Assembly (NCBI RefSeq): GCF_022867805.1
Contig: NZ_JALIFO010000001.1
Location: forward strand, 496,001 to 560,000
Source of the DNA: Cuneatibacter sp. NSJ-177
GTDB taxonomy: Bacteria > Bacillota > Clostridia > Lachnospirales > Lachnospiraceae
DNA: 64,000 nucleotides
Direction: 5' to 3'
Positions 34,201 to 44,948 of the stretch are shown here, in pieces. Under the pieces are notes generated by a model, which saw only the letters and a program-made list of their open reading frames with translations, made no database searches and was not told where the DNA came from. Positions within the stretch are counted from its first letter, which is position 1; the number at the start of each line of letters is the position of its first letter. Both the position numbers and the translations under genes were made by a program.

Positions 34201-34872
34201 ATGGAAGATTTGGAACAGAGAATGGGATATGTGTTTCAGGACAAGTCCCTGCTGCGGCAGGCTTTGATTCACAGCTCCTATGTCAATGAACATCATATGA
34301 GCCGTCTGGAATGCAACGAAAGGCTGGAATTTTTAGGGGATGCCGTTCTGGAACTTTCTTCCAGTCAGTTTCTCTTTGAGAAATATCCGGACTTCCCGGA
34401 AGGGGAACTGACCAAGCTGCGCGCCAGCATTGTCTGCGAGCCGACTTTGGCGGACTGTGCGGAAGAACTTTCCCTGGGACAGGAGCTTTTAATCGGGCGC
34501 GGAGAAGACCGCACCGGCGGGAGAGAGAAGGCCTCGCTGCTCTCGGACGCACTGGAAGCCGTAATCGGAGCGATCTATTTAGATGGTGGTTTTGCTAATG
34601 CGAAAGAGTTCGTTGTCCGCCTGATCTTAAACGACATCGAGCACAAAAAACTCTTTTTTGATAGCAAGACTATCTTACAGGAGTTTGTACAGAGCCGGGA
34701 CTTGGGAGATCTCTCCTATGAACTGCTGAAGGAGGAAGGGCCGGACCACAGCAAAGTGTTTACTTCCTGCGTCCGCATCGGCGGGGAAGAGGCCGGCACC
34801 GGCACCGGCCGGAATAAAAAACTGTCGGAGCAGGCGGCAGCCTATGAAGCGATTCTGAGACTGGGACAATAG
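34201..34872 (+). CDS. rnc: Ribonuclease III
   Basis: Cuts double-stranded RNA in rRNA maturation and mRNA decay. 223 residues. The catalytic signature is ERLEFLGDAVLEL; the second acidic site is in DALEAVIGAIYLDGG. The C-terminal ~70 residues form a dsRNA-binding domain (TILQEFVQSRDLGDLSYELL). ATG 34201 with AGGAAG upstream was chosen over an open extension of 13 codons. Confidence 0.97.
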   Translation: MEDLEQRMGYVFQDKSLLRQALIHSSYVNEHHMSRLECNERLEFLGDAVLELSSSQFLFEKYPDFPEGELTKLRASIVCEPTLADCAEELSLGQELLIGRGEDRTGGREKASLLSDALEAVIGAIYLDGGFANAKEFVVRLILNDIEHKKLFFDSKTILQEFVQSRDLGDLSYELLKEEGPDHSKVFTSCVRIGGEEAGTGTGRNKKLSEQAAAYEAILRLGQ

Positions 34873-34882
34873 GAGTGGATTT

Positions 34883-37800
34883 ATGTACTTAAAGAAGATC
34901 GAAGCACAAGGATTCAAGTCCTTTGCCAATAAAATTGTCCTGGAATTTTCCCCTGGAATTATGGGCATCGTCGGCCCCAACGGCAGCGGGAAAAGCAATG
35001 TGGCGGACGCGGTACGCTGGGTGCTCGGTGAGCAGAGCGCCAAACAGCTCCGGGGCTCCAATATGCAGGACATCATTTTCTCCGGCACGGAGAACCGGAA
35101 GCCCCAGGGATACGCTTATGTGGCTTTGACGATTGAGAATTCGGATCATATGCTGGCCATCGATTATGATGAGGTGACGATTGCCCGCAGGGTTTACCGT
35201 TCCGGGGAGAGCGAATACCTGATCAATGGAAATAACTGCCGTCTGCGGGATGTGAATGAATTATTTTATGACACCGGCGTTGGCAAGGAAGGGTATTCTA
35301 TCATCGGGCAGGGGCAGATCGACCGGATCTTAAGCGGAAAGCCGGAGGACCGGCGGGAGCTTTTTGATGAAGCCGCCGGGATCGTCAAGTATAAAAAGCG
35401 GAAAGCCATTGCCCAAAAGAAGCTGGAAGATGAGCGCCAGAACCTGGTCCGGGTCAGCGATATTTTAAGCGAACTGGAAAAACAGGTGGGCCCTCTGGCC
35501 CGGCAATCGGAAAAGGCAAGACAGTATTTAAAACTTAAGGAAGAGCTGAAAGCTTATGAGATCGGCGCCTTTTTCATGGAATCCACCGAATGGAAAGGAA
35601 AGCTTGCCACAGCAGAGCAAAATTTGGCGGTGGTGGGCTCTGACCTGGAACAGTGCCGGAAGGAGGCCGAGGCTCTGCGTGAGCGTTATGAGGATCTGAC
35701 CGAGAAAAACGAAGCTCTGGAAAAAGAGATGGAAGCCCGGCGCACGGAGCTGGGCGAGGGCAAAGTGCAAAAGGAAAATCTGGAAGGGCGGATCCGGGTT
35801 TTGGAGGAACAGATCCGCACAGCCCGGATGCAGGAAGAGCATTTGCAGGAACGGGTCGCCTCCATCGACGAGGAAATCGGGACCAGAACCAGTGAGAAAG
35901 ATCGTTTTGTCTCGGAAAAGGGCGATCTGAACCGGCAGTTGGATCAGGCGGACGACCGGCTGGGACGGCTGGAGAGCAAGGTTAGGGATGCAGAGGATGC
36001 CATCCGCGCGGTCGAGTTCGACATGGAGGCAAAGAAGCAGCAGATCATTGCCGGGCTTAATCAAAAAGCCGAGATCGGCGCAAACCGCCAGAAATTCATC
36101 ACACAGCTGGAGCAGGCCAGACTGATGCGGAGTGAATTGCACCAATATCTCCTGACAGCTAAGACGGAGGAAGAGGCCAAAAAGCTGCAGATTGAGAAGC
36201 TCAACGGGCAGCTTGAAACCGTTCGGGGGGAGCTGGCGGAGCTTCGATGTGAGCAGCAGGAGCTGGAAGCTTTTTGCTCGGAAAAAGAAAAAGAGATACG
36301 GGAAAAAAATGGGATATTGAATGAATGCCAGCAGAATTATCACGCCGGTAAATCCCGTTTGGATTCCTTGGTCAATATTACGGAGCGCTACGAGGGCTAC
36401 GGCAGCAGTATCCGGCGCGTGATGGAGAAAAAGAGCCAGATGCCCGGAATCGTGGGCGTGGTCGCGGACCTTCTCCATGTGGAGAAGAAATATGAAGTGG
36501 CGATGGAGACGGCTTTAGGAGGCAGAATCCAGAATATCGTCACTGACACCGAGTCGACGGCGAAACAATTAGTCGAATATTTGAAGAAGAATAAGCTGGG
36601 CCGGGCGACCTTTCTCCCGATTTCCAGCGTCAGCGGACGGGACGGTTTTCCAAGGCCGGAGGCGCTGAAAGAGCCGGGGGCTTTGGGAGTCGCGAGCAAA
36701 CTGGTCCAGGTGGATCCGGCATACGAAGGGATCGCCGCGTATCTGCTGGGGCGGGTGCTGGTGGCGGATACCATCGACCACGCTTTGGCGATTGCCCGGA
36801 AATTCCGGCACAGCCTGTCGATTGTGACCTTGGACGGGGAATATTTGAGTCCCGGCGGGTCCCTGACCGGCGGTTCGTTTAAAAATTCCAGCAATCTTTT
36901 GGGCAGACGCCGGGAGATGGAAGAGCTGGAACAGCAAATTCAAAAAATCCTAAAGCGATACGACGAGGTAAAAGACGAAGCGGCCCATACCGAACAGGCA
37001 TTGAAACAGTCGAGAAAACGGCTGGAGGAACTTCAAGATGGGATTCAGAAAAAGAAAATCCAGGAGAATACCCTCTATCTGGGGGTAAACCAGGAAAAGG
37101 AAGCGCTGAGTGGCATTCAAAATGGCTGTCACAGCCGCGAAGAAGATTCCCGCAGGGTGCAGGAGCGGATCGCTGAGATCGAGCGGGAAGAGGCGGAGAT
37201 GATACAGGCCGCCGAAAACCTGGAAGCCCAAAGCAAAACCTGTGAAAAAGAGATTGAGCGCCTGGAAAAGAAGCTGGAAAAAGAAAAACTCCAGAGAGAA
37301 GAGGCGGCAAAGATCCTGGAAGCGGCCAAAGTGGAATTTTCCAATCTCTCCCAAAAAGACTCCTTCCTGCTGGAAAATATCCTGCGTGTGAACCGGGAGA
37401 TCGAGCGGTTAAAGGCGGAGAGGGCAGACCTTATCTCCGGAAGCCAGGGCGGCGATACCGTGAAAGCCAAGGAAGAGGAGATTTTACAGACCAGAGACCG
37501 GATCCGAGAGATCGAGGAGTCCATGCGGCAGTTGACTGAAATTCTGACAGAGCAGACGAAGACGAAGGAAGCGGACAGCGCGGAACAGAAAAAGTTTTTC
37601 GACGCCAGAGAGGAGATCAATGGCCGGATCAGCTCGCTGGATAAAGAGGCCTTCCGGCTGCAAAACCAAAAAGAACGCCTGGAAGAACACCTGGAAAAGC
37701 AGGTTGAGTACCTGTGGACCGAATACGAGATGACTCCCTCGGAAGCAGAGGCAGAGAGGCCGGAAGAGCTGGGGCCTCTGATGGAAGTTCGCCGGAACAT

Positions 37801-38440
37801 CAGCAAGAGAAAGACGGAAATCCGCGAGCTGGGCCCGGTGAATGTCAATGCCATCGAGGATTACAAAGAGGTCTCAGAGCGCTACGAATTTTTGAAGGTT
37901 CAGCACGGGGATTTGGTGGAGGCGGAGGCCAGCCTGCAAAAGATTATCGCGGAGCTGGATACGTCCATGCGGTCCCAGTTTGAAGAAAAATTTACCCTGA
38001 TCCAGAAGGAGTTTCAGATTGTGTTCGAAGAACTCTTCGGCGGCGGAAAGGGAACCCTGGAGCTTTTGGAGGCTGCAGACGTGCTGGAGGCGGGAATTGT
38101 GATCAACGCTCAGCCGCCGGGCAAAAAGCTGCAAAACATGATGCAGCTGTCGGGCGGAGAGAAGGCGCTCACCGCCATTGCCCTGCTCTTTGCGATTCAG
38201 AATTTGAAACCTTCGCCGTTCTGCCTGCTGGATGAGATCGAGGCGGCTCTGGACGAGCCCAATGTGGCCCGGTATGCAGATTATCTGAATAAATTGAAGG
38301 AGCACACCCAGTTTATCGTGATCACCCACCGCAGGGGCACCATGGAGATGGCGGACCGGCTGTATGGGGTTACGATGCAGGAAAAAGGCGTCAGCGCTTT
38401 GGTGTCCGTGGATTTGACGGATCCGAGCCTGGCTTCCTGA
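34883..38440 (+). CDS. smc: Chromosome partition protein SMC
   Basis: 1185 residues, full length. N-terminal ATPase half with Walker A GPNGSGKSNVADAVRW; long coiled coil; hinge at about residues 515-640 (PGIVGVVADLLHVEKKYEVA, ALGGRIQNIV); second coiled coil; C-terminal half with signature QLSGGEKALTAIALLFAI and Walker B LLDEIEAALDE. Works with ScpA and ScpB (not here) in condensin. Starts ten bases after rnc. Confidence 0.98.
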   Translation: MYLKKIEAQGFKSFANKIVLEFSPGIMGIVGPNGSGKSNVADAVRWVLGEQSAKQLRGSNMQDIIFSGTENRKPQGYAYVALTIENSDHMLAIDYDEVTIARRVYRSGESEYLINGNNCRLRDVNELFYDTGVGKEGYSIIGQGQIDRILSGKPEDRRELFDEAAGIVKYKKRKAIAQKKLEDERQNLVRVSDILSELEKQVGPLARQSEKARQYLKLKEELKAYEIGAFFMESTEWKGKLATAEQNLAVVGSDLEQCRKEAEALRERYEDLTEKNEALEKEMEARRTELGEGKVQKENLEGRIRVLEEQIRTARMQEEHLQERVASIDEEIGTRTSEKDRFVSEKGDLNRQLDQADDRLGRLESKVRDAEDAIRAVEFDMEAKKQQIIAGLNQKAEIGANRQKFITQLEQARLMRSELHQYLLTAKTEEEAKKLQIEKLNGQLETVRGELAELRCEQQELEAFCSEKEKEIREKNGILNECQQNYHAGKSRLDSLVNITERYEGYGSSIRRVMEKKSQMPGIVGVVADLLHVEKKYEVAMETALGGRIQNIVTDTESTAKQLVEYLKKNKLGRATFLPISSVSGRDGFPRPEALKEPGALGVASKLVQVDPAYEGIAAYLLGRVLVADTIDHALAIARKFRHSLSIVTLDGEYLSPGGSLTGGSFKNSSNLLGRRREMEELEQQIQKILKRYDEVKDEAAHTEQALKQSRKRLEELQDGIQKKKIQENTLYLGVNQEKEALSGIQNGCHSREEDSRRVQERIAEIEREEAEMIQAAENLEAQSKTCEKEIERLEKKLEKEKLQREEAAKILEAAKVEFSNLSQKDSFLLENILRVNREIERLKAERADLISGSQGGDTVKAKEEEILQTRDRIREIEESMRQLTEILTEQTKTKEADSAEQKKFFDAREEINGRISSLDKEAFRLQNQKERLEEHLEKQVEYLWTEYEMTPSEAEAERPEELGPLMEVRRNISKRKTEIRELGPVNVNAIEDYKEVSERYEFLKVQHGDLVEAEASLQKIIAELDTSMRSQFEEKFTLIQKEFQIVFEELFGGGKGTLELLEAADVLEAGIVINAQPPGKKLQNMMQLSGGEKALTAIALLFAIQNLKPSPFCLLDEIEAALDEPNVARYADYLNKLKEHTQFIVITHRRGTMEMADRLYGVTMQEKGVSALVSVDLTDPSLAS

Positions 38441-38481
38441 TTATTAAATAGCAGAGGAAAATTTAGGAGAATCAGAGACGT

Positions 38482-39414
38482 ATGTGTGAGCAGAAAAAGA
38501 AGGGGCTGTTTGCCCGGTTAAAAGAGGGCCTGTCCAAAACGCGTCACAGCATTGCCTCCGGCTTCGAGTCGATTTTCAGCGGATTTTCCGCCATCGACGA
38601 TGACTTTTATGAAGAGCTGGAAGAGATCTTGATTATGGGGGATCTGGGTGTCCGCACGACGGCCGCAATCATCGAGCGTTTAAAGGAGCAGGTCAAGGAG
38701 CAGCGAATTAAAGAGCCTGCCGCCTGTAAGCAGCTTTTGATTGACACCATTAAGCAGCAGATGGACGTGGGGGAGAACGCGTATGAGTTCGAACACCAAA
38801 AATCGGTCGTCCTGGTGGTAGGCGTAAACGGAGTCGGAAAGACGACCTCCATTGGAAAATTGGCTAGCCAGATGAAGCAGAGCGGTAAACGGGTGATCCT
38901 GGCCGCAGCGGACACGTTCCGGGCGGGAGCCATCGAGCAGTTGACCGAGTGGGCCCACCGGGCCGGTGTGGAGATCATCGCCCAGAAAGAGGGTTCCGAC
39001 CCGGCGGCGGTGGTGTTCGATGCAGTGGCGGCGGCCAAGGCGAGAAAAGCCGACATTTTGATCTGCGATACGGCAGGCCGGCTGCACAATAAGAAAAATC
39101 TGATGGAAGAGCTGAAGAAAATTAACCGGATATTGGACAAGGAGTTCTCCGACGCCTATAAAGAGACCCTGGTGGTGCTGGACGGCACCACCGGCCAGAA
39201 CGCGTTGGCCCAGGCCAGGGAATTCATGGCCGCCGCCGATGTGAACGGCATCATTCTGACCAAGATGGACGGCACTGCCAAGGGCGGCATCGCCGTGGCC
39301 ATCCAGTCGGAGCTGGGAATCCCGGTCAAATATATCGGCATCGGAGAGACGATCGAAGACTTGCAGAAGTTTGACGCCAATGCCTTTGTCGAGGCATTGT
39401 TTGGAGAAGAATAG
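38482..39414 (+). CDS. ftsY: Signal recognition particle receptor FtsY
   Basis: SRP receptor GTPase that delivers ribosomes to the membrane. 310 residues, with only a short basic lead (no long acidic A domain). NG-domain motifs: [14 protein letters not shown] (G1), [37 protein letters not shown]. Follows smc by 41 bases and runs into ilvA after nine bases. Confidence 0.97.
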   Translation: MCEQKKKGLFARLKEGLSKTRHSIASGFESIFSGFSAIDDDFYEELEEILIMGDLGVRTTAAIIERLKEQVKEQRIKEPAACKQLLIDTIKQQMDVGENAYEFEHQKSVVLVVGVNGVGKTTSIGKLASQMKQSGKRVILAAADTFRAGAIEQLTEWAHRAGVEIIAQKEGSDPAAVVFDAVAAAKARKADILICDTAGRLHNKKNLMEELKKINRILDKEFSDAYKETLVVLDGTTGQNALAQAREFMAAADVNGIILTKMDGTAKGGIAVAIQSELGIPVKYIGIGETIEDLQKFDANAFVEALFGEE

Positions 39415-39423
39415 GAGATTGAA

Positions 39424-40647
39424 ATGCTGACACTGGAGAAATTTGAAGAAGCATCGGAAGTTGTAAAAAAGGTTACCACAGAGACCAAGCTGGTCTACAG
39501 TGAGTATTTTTCGAAGCAGACCGGTAACCGGGTGTTTTTAAAGCCGGAAAATATGCAGTACACCGGCGCTTACAAGGTCCGCGGCGCGTACTATAAGATC
39601 AGCACCCTGAGCCCGGAGGCCAGGGAAAAAGGGCTGATTACGGCTTCGGCCGGCAACCATGCCCAGGGCGTGGCCTATGCGGCCCAGATTTTTGGAGCCA
39701 AGGCTACGATTGTCATGCCCACCGTGACTCCGCTGATGAAGGTGAACCGCACCCGCAGCTACGGCGCCGAAGTGGAGCTTTACGGGGACGTGTACGATGA
39801 GTCCTGCGAGCACGCCTACGCGCTGGCGGAGGAAAATGGGTATACGATGATCCATCCGTTTAATGATCTGGATGTGGCGACCGGTCAGGGAACCATTGCC
39901 ATGGAGATCATCAAGGAACTTCCTACGGTGGACTATATCCTGGTGCCGATCGGCGGCGGCGGACTTTGCACCGGCGTTTCGGTTCTGGCCAAGATGCTGA
40001 ATCCCAAAATCAAGATCATCGGCGTGGAGCCGGAGGGAGCCGCCTGCATGAAGGCTTCCCTGGAAGCGGGACATATTGTGACGCTGCCCTCGGCCAAGAC
40101 CATCGCCGACGGTACGGCGGTCAAAACGCCGGGAGACATGCTGTTTCCGTACATCCAGGAGAATGTCGACGACATCATCACGATCAAGGACGAAGAGCTG
40201 ATTGTGGCTTTCCTGGATCTGATGGAAAACCATAAGATGGTGGCGGAGAACTCCGGCCTTTTGACCATTGCTGCCCTGCGTCATATGGGCGTGCAGAACA
40301 AGAAGGTGGTGTCCATCATCAGCGGCGGGAATATGGACGTGATCACCATGTCCTCGGTGGTTCAGCACGGCCTGTTTGCCCGCTCGCGGATCTTTACGGT
40401 ATCGGTGCTGCTGCCGGATAAGCCGGGCCAGCTGGTAAATGTAGCTTCGCTGATTGCCAAGAAGAATGCCAATGTCATCCGATTGGATCACAACCAGTTC
40501 TTCAGCATCAACCGGAACGATCTGGTGGAGCTTCGGATCACGCTGGAGGCGGAAGGACCGGAACATAAGCAGGAGCTTGTGGAGATGCTGGAGAAGGAGG
40601 GCTACCGTCCGAAAGTCGTTCAGCCCAAGGGAACTTACCTTAGCTGA
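39424..40647 (+). CDS. ilvA: Threonine ammonia-lyase with ACT domain
   Basis: PLP enzyme converting threonine to 2-oxobutanoate. 407 residues. PLP Lys in YTGAYKVRGAYYK, phosphate loop GGGGLCTG, SAGNHAQGVAYAA. C-terminal ~75 residues form a single ACT-like regulatory domain (FTVSVLLPDKPGQLVNVASLI). This length and single ACT domain fit the degradative/Clostridia-type enzyme rather than the longer E. coli IlvA. Its 3' end overlaps the opposite-strand membrane gene by 13 bases. It lies where other Clostridia have ylxM-ffh, with no isoleucine genes nearby. Confidence 0.93.
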   Translation: MLTLEKFEEASEVVKKVTTETKLVYSEYFSKQTGNRVFLKPENMQYTGAYKVRGAYYKISTLSPEAREKGLITASAGNHAQGVAYAAQIFGAKATIVMPTVTPLMKVNRTRSYGAEVELYGDVYDESCEHAYALAEENGYTMIHPFNDLDVATGQGTIAMEIIKELPTVDYILVPIGGGGLCTGVSVLAKMLNPKIKIIGVEPEGAACMKASLEAGHIVTLPSAKTIADGTAVKTPGDMLFPYIQENVDDIITIKDEELIVAFLDLMENHKMVAENSGLLTIAALRHMGVQNKKVVSIISGGNMDVITMSSVVQHGLFARSRIFTVSVLLPDKPGQLVNVASLIAKKNANVIRLDHNQFFSINRNDLVELRITLEAEGPEHKQELVEMLEKEGYRPKVVQPKGTYLS

Positions 40648-41408
40648 GCATCCGCATGGGCAGCCAGGATCACCTGGGCAGGCAGATAAAATCCCCAGAT
40701 CAAGAACGGTGTGGCGCCGACCCACCCGGCAAGCCAGCCGGGAAAGGGAGAGGCGAGGTAATCGGACAGATGGCCTAAAGCCACGTGAAAATCACAAAAA
40801 AGCAGTAGGGTCAGGCTCAGGGAAAACCAGCCTGGCCCTTTTTTTAGAGAAAAAGCCAGGTTGGCGAGGAGACAGCCTGCATAAAAGGCGGAGAAAGCGC
40901 TGACGGAATCAAAAGGAAAACGGTATAAGCGGGAGAACAGCAGCAAAATCCCCATGGCCGCCGAGCCGCAGCAAAACCAGAAGGGGAAAGGGGCGCGGAG
41001 GAAACGGCGGTACATGTTTTGCACAAGGAGAAAGAACAGGATACCGGGCAGATAACGGTTGCTGAATACCAGAAAATAATCGGCGCAGACCGTAAAAAAA
41101 AGAGCCTGGGCGAGGGGGAAGTTTCTGCTTTGCTCCGGAGAGCCTGACGCGGACTTGGCCGGAACTCTGGCCGTCATTGCATAGGAAAAGCAGAAAAGGA
41201 TCGAGGCGTACCGCAGGAAAGAGAGGGCTTCCGGCAGATGACCCAGGGAGCGGTCGGAGACATAGCGGAGGCTGAATCCGGCAATGATAAGATAGAGCAA
41301 AGCCTCCAATGACAAAAAGAGCGGGCGCAGCGTGGAAAAGAGCTCCGGCCTTTGGCCGGGAAAAGAAAGGTCCGGCAAGGCCGGACGGGCGGTTTCTGAC
41401 GATTTCAA
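40635..41408 (-). CDS. Polytopic membrane protein, possibly YhhN/lysoplasmalogenase-like
   Basis: 257 residues with about seven or eight hydrophobic segments (from LSLEALLYLIIAGFSLRYV to LAGWVGATPFLIWGFYLPAQ). FCDFHVALGHLSDYL and the general layout recall YhhN/TMEM86 proteins, but this is tentative. Start is a TTG at 41408 with AGGAG eight bases ahead; no in-frame ATG fits. The ribosome site lies in one arm of a long hairpin. Codon quality supports a real gene, and its end overlaps ilvA. Confidence 0.65.
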   Translation of the reverse strand: MKSSETARPALPDLSFPGQRPELFSTLRPLFLSLEALLYLIIAGFSLRYVSDRSLGHLPEALSFLRYASILFCFSYAMTARVPAKSASGSPEQSRNFPLAQALFFTVCADYFLVFSNRYLPGILFFLLVQNMYRRFLRAPFPFWFCCGSAAMGILLLFSRLYRFPFDSVSAFSAFYAGCLLANLAFSLKKGPGWFSLSLTLLLFCDFHVALGHLSDYLASPFPGWLAGWVGATPFLIWGFYLPAQVILAAHADAQLR

Positions 41409-41410
41409 AA

Positions 41411-41448
41411 GGCATACTCCTTTCCAAAGGTTTGGAAAAAAGTATGCC
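41411..41448 (-). promoter_or_regulatory. Leader hairpin covering the ribosome site of the membrane gene
   Basis: Arms 41411-41428 and 41431-41448 pair at 16 of 18 positions around a two-base loop. On the minus strand the AGGAG used by the TTG-started gene lies within the 3' arm, so the fold would hide it. Confidence 0.6.
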
Positions 41449-41544
41449 CGGAATAGGCGGGAAATATGTGGCTGGACTCAATGGAAAGAATTGTAATGAT
41501 CTCCTGAATCAGGATACCAGCCGGAGATTTCCTTTTAAAAAATA

Positions 41545-41563
41545 CCCCCGGAAAATCCGGGGG
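41545..41563 (-). terminator. Terminator of clpB
   Basis: CCCCCGGA (41545-41552)/TCCGGGGG (41556-41563), perfect eight-pair stem with a three-base loop, followed on the minus strand by TATTTTTT. Confidence 0.9.
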
Positions 41564-41605
41564 CATTCCCTAGTAACTAGTTTCTTTGTACCGGTCAGGC
41601 AGGGC

Positions 41606-44203
41606 TTAATTGGTGATTTTCAGCTCGCCTCCGGTATAGTCCACATTCAGGACCTGGCCGGGCGTCACATCCCCGGCGATGATTCTCTTGGCGACCAGAG
41701 TCTCCACCTTCCTCTGCAAGAACCGCTTCAACGGTCTGGCGCCGTAAGAAGGATCGTAGCTTTGATCGATGATATAATCCTTGGCAGCCTGGGTCACATG
41801 GATGGACAGCTCCTTGTCTTTCAACCGTTCTTTTAGATTTTCCAGCATCAGATTCACAATCTGGTAGATCTCATGTTTTTGCAGCGGCTTGTAGCAGACA
41901 ATCTCATCCAGCCGGTTTAAAAATTCCGGGCGGAAGTGCTGTTTCAGCAAGGCGTCGACTGCATCCATGGAATCTTGGCGGATCGTGCCGTCGGGTTGAA
42001 TCCCTTCCAGCAGATAGTTGGAGCCAAGGTTCGAAGTCAGGATGATGATCGTGTTTTTAAAGTCCACGGTACGTCCCTGAGAATCGGTGATCCGTCCGTC
42101 GTCCAGCACCTGAAGCAGGATATTGAACACATCCGGGTGAGCCTTCTCCACCTCGTCCAGAAGGATGACGGCATAAGGCTTTCTTCTCACTGCCTCGGTC
42201 AGCTGGCCGCCTTCCTCATAGCCCACATATCCGGGCGGCGCTCCGATCAGGCGGCTGACGCTGAACTTCTCCATGTATTCACTCATATCGATCCGGATCA
42301 TGTTCTTTTCATCGTCAAACAACGCTTGTGCCAGCGCCTTGGCCAGCTCTGTCTTGCCGACGCCGGTGGGACCGAGGAACAGGAAGGAGCCGATGGGGCG
42401 GTTCGGGTCTTGGATGCCTGCGCGGGAGCGGAGGATGGCCTCGGAGACTTTCTCCACGGCCTCGTCCTGGCCGATCACCCGCTGATGCAGGATCCCTTCC
42501 AGACCCAGCAGTTTTTCCCGCTCGCCCTCCATCAGTTTGGAGACCGGGATGCCGGTCCAGCGGGCTACGATCCGGGCAATTTCTTCTTCGGTTACCTTAT
42601 CGCGGAGCAGCGTATTCTCTGTATTTTTGTTCTTCTCCGCATTCTCCTCCTCGGCGGCAAGTTCTGCGCGCAGGGACGGCAGGCGTCCGTATTTCAGTTC
42701 AGCGGCCTTATTTAGGTCATAATTGCGCTCCGCCTGTTCAATCTGGATATTGGTGGCGTCGATCTCCTCGCGGAGCCGCTGCACTTTGGAGATGGCCTGT
42801 TTTTCATTTTCCCATTTAGCCTTCATTCCATGGAAGGATTCCCTCATTTCGGCCAGTTCTTTTTGAACTTCACGCAGATGTTCCTGGGAAATCTTATCCG
42901 TCTCCTTTTTCAGGGCGGCTTCCTCGATCTCATGCTGCATGATTTTCCGGGAAATCTCATCCAGTTCCGTAGGCATGGAATCCATCTCCGTCCGGATCAT
43001 CGCGCAGGCTTCATCTACCAAGTCGATGGCCTTATCCGGCAGGAAACGGTCGGAGATATAGCGGTTGGAGAGGATAGCCGCGGCGATCAGGGCCTGATCA
43101 TGGATCTTCACGCCGTGAAATACCTCGTAGCGCTCTTTTAAGCCGCGGAGAATCGAAATCGTATCCTCCACCGTCGGTTCATCCACCATCACTGGCTGGA
43201 ACCGCCGCTCCAAAGCCGCGTCTTTTTCAATATATTGCCGGTACTCATTCAGCGTCGTGGCTCCGATGCAGTGGAGCTCGCCTCTGGCCAGCATGGGCTT
43301 TAGCAGGTTTCCGGCGTCCATGGCGCCGTCGGTCTTACCGGCGCCGACGATGGTGTGGAGCTCGTCGATGAAGAGGATGATTTCCCCTTCGCTCTTCTTG
43401 ATTTCTTCCAGCACTGCTTTCAGACGTTCTTCGAATTCGCCGCGGTACTTCGCTCCGGCCACCAAAGCGCCCATGTCCAGGGAGAAAATTTTCCGCTCTT
43501 TCAGATTGTCCGGCACGTCGCCTGCTACAATCCGGAGCGCCAGGCCTTCGGCGATGGCGGTTTTGCCGACGCCGGGTTCGCCGATCAGCACCGGGTTGTT
43601 TTTCGTTTTTCGGGAGAGAATCCGGATTACGTTCCGGATCTCGCTGTCCCGCCCGATGACCGGGTCTAATTTGCTGTTTCTGGCAAGTTCGGTCAGATCC
43701 TGGCCGTATTTATCCAGCACATTGTAAGTGTCTTCGGGATTCTGATTGGTCACCTTGGCATTCCCGCGGATGGATTTCACCGCGTTCATGTATTCCTTTT
43801 TGCTGATGTTAAAGGTGCGGAAAATCTCTTTCATGTCCGGATCCGAAATTTCCAAAAGAGCCAGGACCAAATGTTCCACGGATACGTATTCGTCCTGCAT
43901 TTTCTTGGCCTGGGTTTCCGCCTCCACCAGAGCGCGGTTCAGCGCCTGGGAGAGATATTGGCTGGCGTCGCCGGATACTTTCGGGTACCGGGCAATCAGC
44001 TGATCGGTGCGGGAGAGCAGTTCCCGCGGGTCAACGGTCATTTTTGTGAAGATCTGGGGAATCAGACCGCCTTCCTGGGTCAGCAGCGCCGACATCAGGT
44101 GGGCCTGCTCAATGGATCCGTTCTGATTCCGAATGGCAACGCTTTGTGCTTCCTGGATGGCTTCCAGGGATTTTTGAGTAAATTTTTCAGGATTCATAGT
44201 CAC
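41606..44203 (-). CDS. clpB: ATP-dependent disaggregase ClpB
   Basis: Hexameric AAA+ chaperone that rescues aggregated proteins with DnaK. 865 residues: N-terminal Clp repeat domain (~1-150), AAA-1 with Walker [16 protein letters not shown], coiled-coil M domain (~410-525), AAA-2 with Walker [16 protein letters not shown], and [15 protein letters not shown]. The M domain and full length separate it from ClpC and ClpA. It follows the ribbon-helix-helix gene by six bases, with its AGGAGG overlapping that gene's end. No CIRCE element was seen upstream. Confidence 0.98.
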   Translation of the reverse strand: MTMNPEKFTQKSLEAIQEAQSVAIRNQNGSIEQAHLMSALLTQEGGLIPQIFTKMTVDPRELLSRTDQLIARYPKVSGDASQYLSQALNRALVEAETQAKKMQDEYVSVEHLVLALLEISDPDMKEIFRTFNISKKEYMNAVKSIRGNAKVTNQNPEDTYNVLDKYGQDLTELARNSKLDPVIGRDSEIRNVIRILSRKTKNNPVLIGEPGVGKTAIAEGLALRIVAGDVPDNLKERKIFSLDMGALVAGAKYRGEFEERLKAVLEEIKKSEGEIILFIDELHTIVGAGKTDGAMDAGNLLKPMLARGELHCIGATTLNEYRQYIEKDAALERRFQPVMVDEPTVEDTISILRGLKERYEVFHGVKIHDQALIAAAILSNRYISDRFLPDKAIDLVDEACAMIRTEMDSMPTELDEISRKIMQHEIEEAALKKETDKISQEHLREVQKELAEMRESFHGMKAKWENEKQAISKVQRLREEIDATNIQIEQAERNYDLNKAAELKYGRLPSLRAELAAEEENAEKNKNTENTLLRDKVTEEEIARIVARWTGIPVSKLMEGEREKLLGLEGILHQRVIGQDEAVEKVSEAILRSRAGIQDPNRPIGSFLFLGPTGVGKTELAKALAQALFDDEKNMIRIDMSEYMEKFSVSRLIGAPPGYVGYEEGGQLTEAVRRKPYAVILLDEVEKAHPDVFNILLQVLDDGRITDSQGRTVDFKNTIIILTSNLGSNYLLEGIQPDGTIRQDSMDAVDALLKQHFRPEFLNRLDEIVCYKPLQKHEIYQIVNLMLENLKERLKDKELSIHVTQAAKDYIIDQSYDPSYGARPLKRFLQRKVETLVAKRIIAGDVTPGQVLNVDYTGGELKITN

Positions 44204-44209
44204 ACCTCC

Positions 44210-44869
44210 TTAGATCACAATGAATTTATCCTGCAAATACTGCCGGTATAAGTTTTCCACCTGGACGGCGGCAGTATTCGGATCGTCCAGGCCTGCAAAA
44301 TAGGTTTTTATCATCGCATCCAGCATTTGAATATAGGAAGCGATGGAGTTTCCCAGGTCTTCGCTGGTGAGCTCTTCGCCTCCGGGCGGCCGCATCAGTT
44401 CCCGGATAAACCGGCCTTCCGACAGCTCGCAGAGGATCCCTTTCGGAAAATAGCGGTCCAGATAGTGGGTCTCCAACGCAACCCAAATCTGAAAAAAAGC
44501 ATTCAGCGATTGGATCAGCTGAGCATTCTGGGTCCGGAAAGAAACTTTCAGCTTTCCCAGAGACTCCTTGGGAGACGGGTACAGCTCCAGTCCGTAACGG
44601 ATCGTTGGTTTATATTTATAGCGGAGCGGACTGCGGATGGACAGCATACTGTAGGTGGGCTGGGACTGAATTTGAAAGGTCTCGTCCATCAGCTCTTCCA
44701 GAGAGGCGAAGATGTCCTTCATCCGTTTTTCCGGTGTCGCCAGGGAAACGTGCTCGGCCAGAATCTGATTGATCAAATTGGAACGGCTGGTCCCGCGCCG
44801 GCAGGCCATGGCGTCGATGGCGTCTACCACATCGTCCATCAGCACCAGGCTGTAAACACTTTTTTTCAT
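44210..44869 (-). CDS. Ribbon-helix-helix protein, candidate clpB regulator
   Basis: 219 residues. The first ~45 (KKSVYSLVLMDDVVDAIDAM, then RRGTSRSNLINQILAEHV) have the beta-strand, helix, helix pattern of CopG/MetJ-type DNA-binding proteins. The remaining ~170 residues are not recognised; RSPLRYKYKPTIRYGLELYP and FQIWVALETHYLDRYF are characteristic blocks. It is cotranscribed with clpB as the first gene from a consensus promoter. A sensor-regulator role in heat or protein stress is inferred only from position. Confidence 0.75.
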   Translation of the reverse strand: MKKSVYSLVLMDDVVDAIDAMACRRGTSRSNLINQILAEHVSLATPEKRMKDIFASLEELMDETFQIQSQPTYSMLSIRSPLRYKYKPTIRYGLELYPSPKESLGKLKVSFRTQNAQLIQSLNAFFQIWVALETHYLDRYFPKGILCELSEGRFIRELMRPPGGEELTSEDLGNSIASYIQMLDAMIKTYFAGLDDPNTAAVQVENLYRQYLQDKFIVI

Positions 44870-44948
44870 GGCACCTCCTCCTTTCTTCCTATCTTGCCCT
44901 TTTCTTTGGGCATCTAGGTATTGTTTTCTATGTTTTGTTCTGAAAGCA

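Noticed and set aside
41177-41195. Further copy of the ATAGGAAA motif
   Set aside because: GCATAGGAAAAGC lies in coding sequence without an upstream hairpin and matches only the core.
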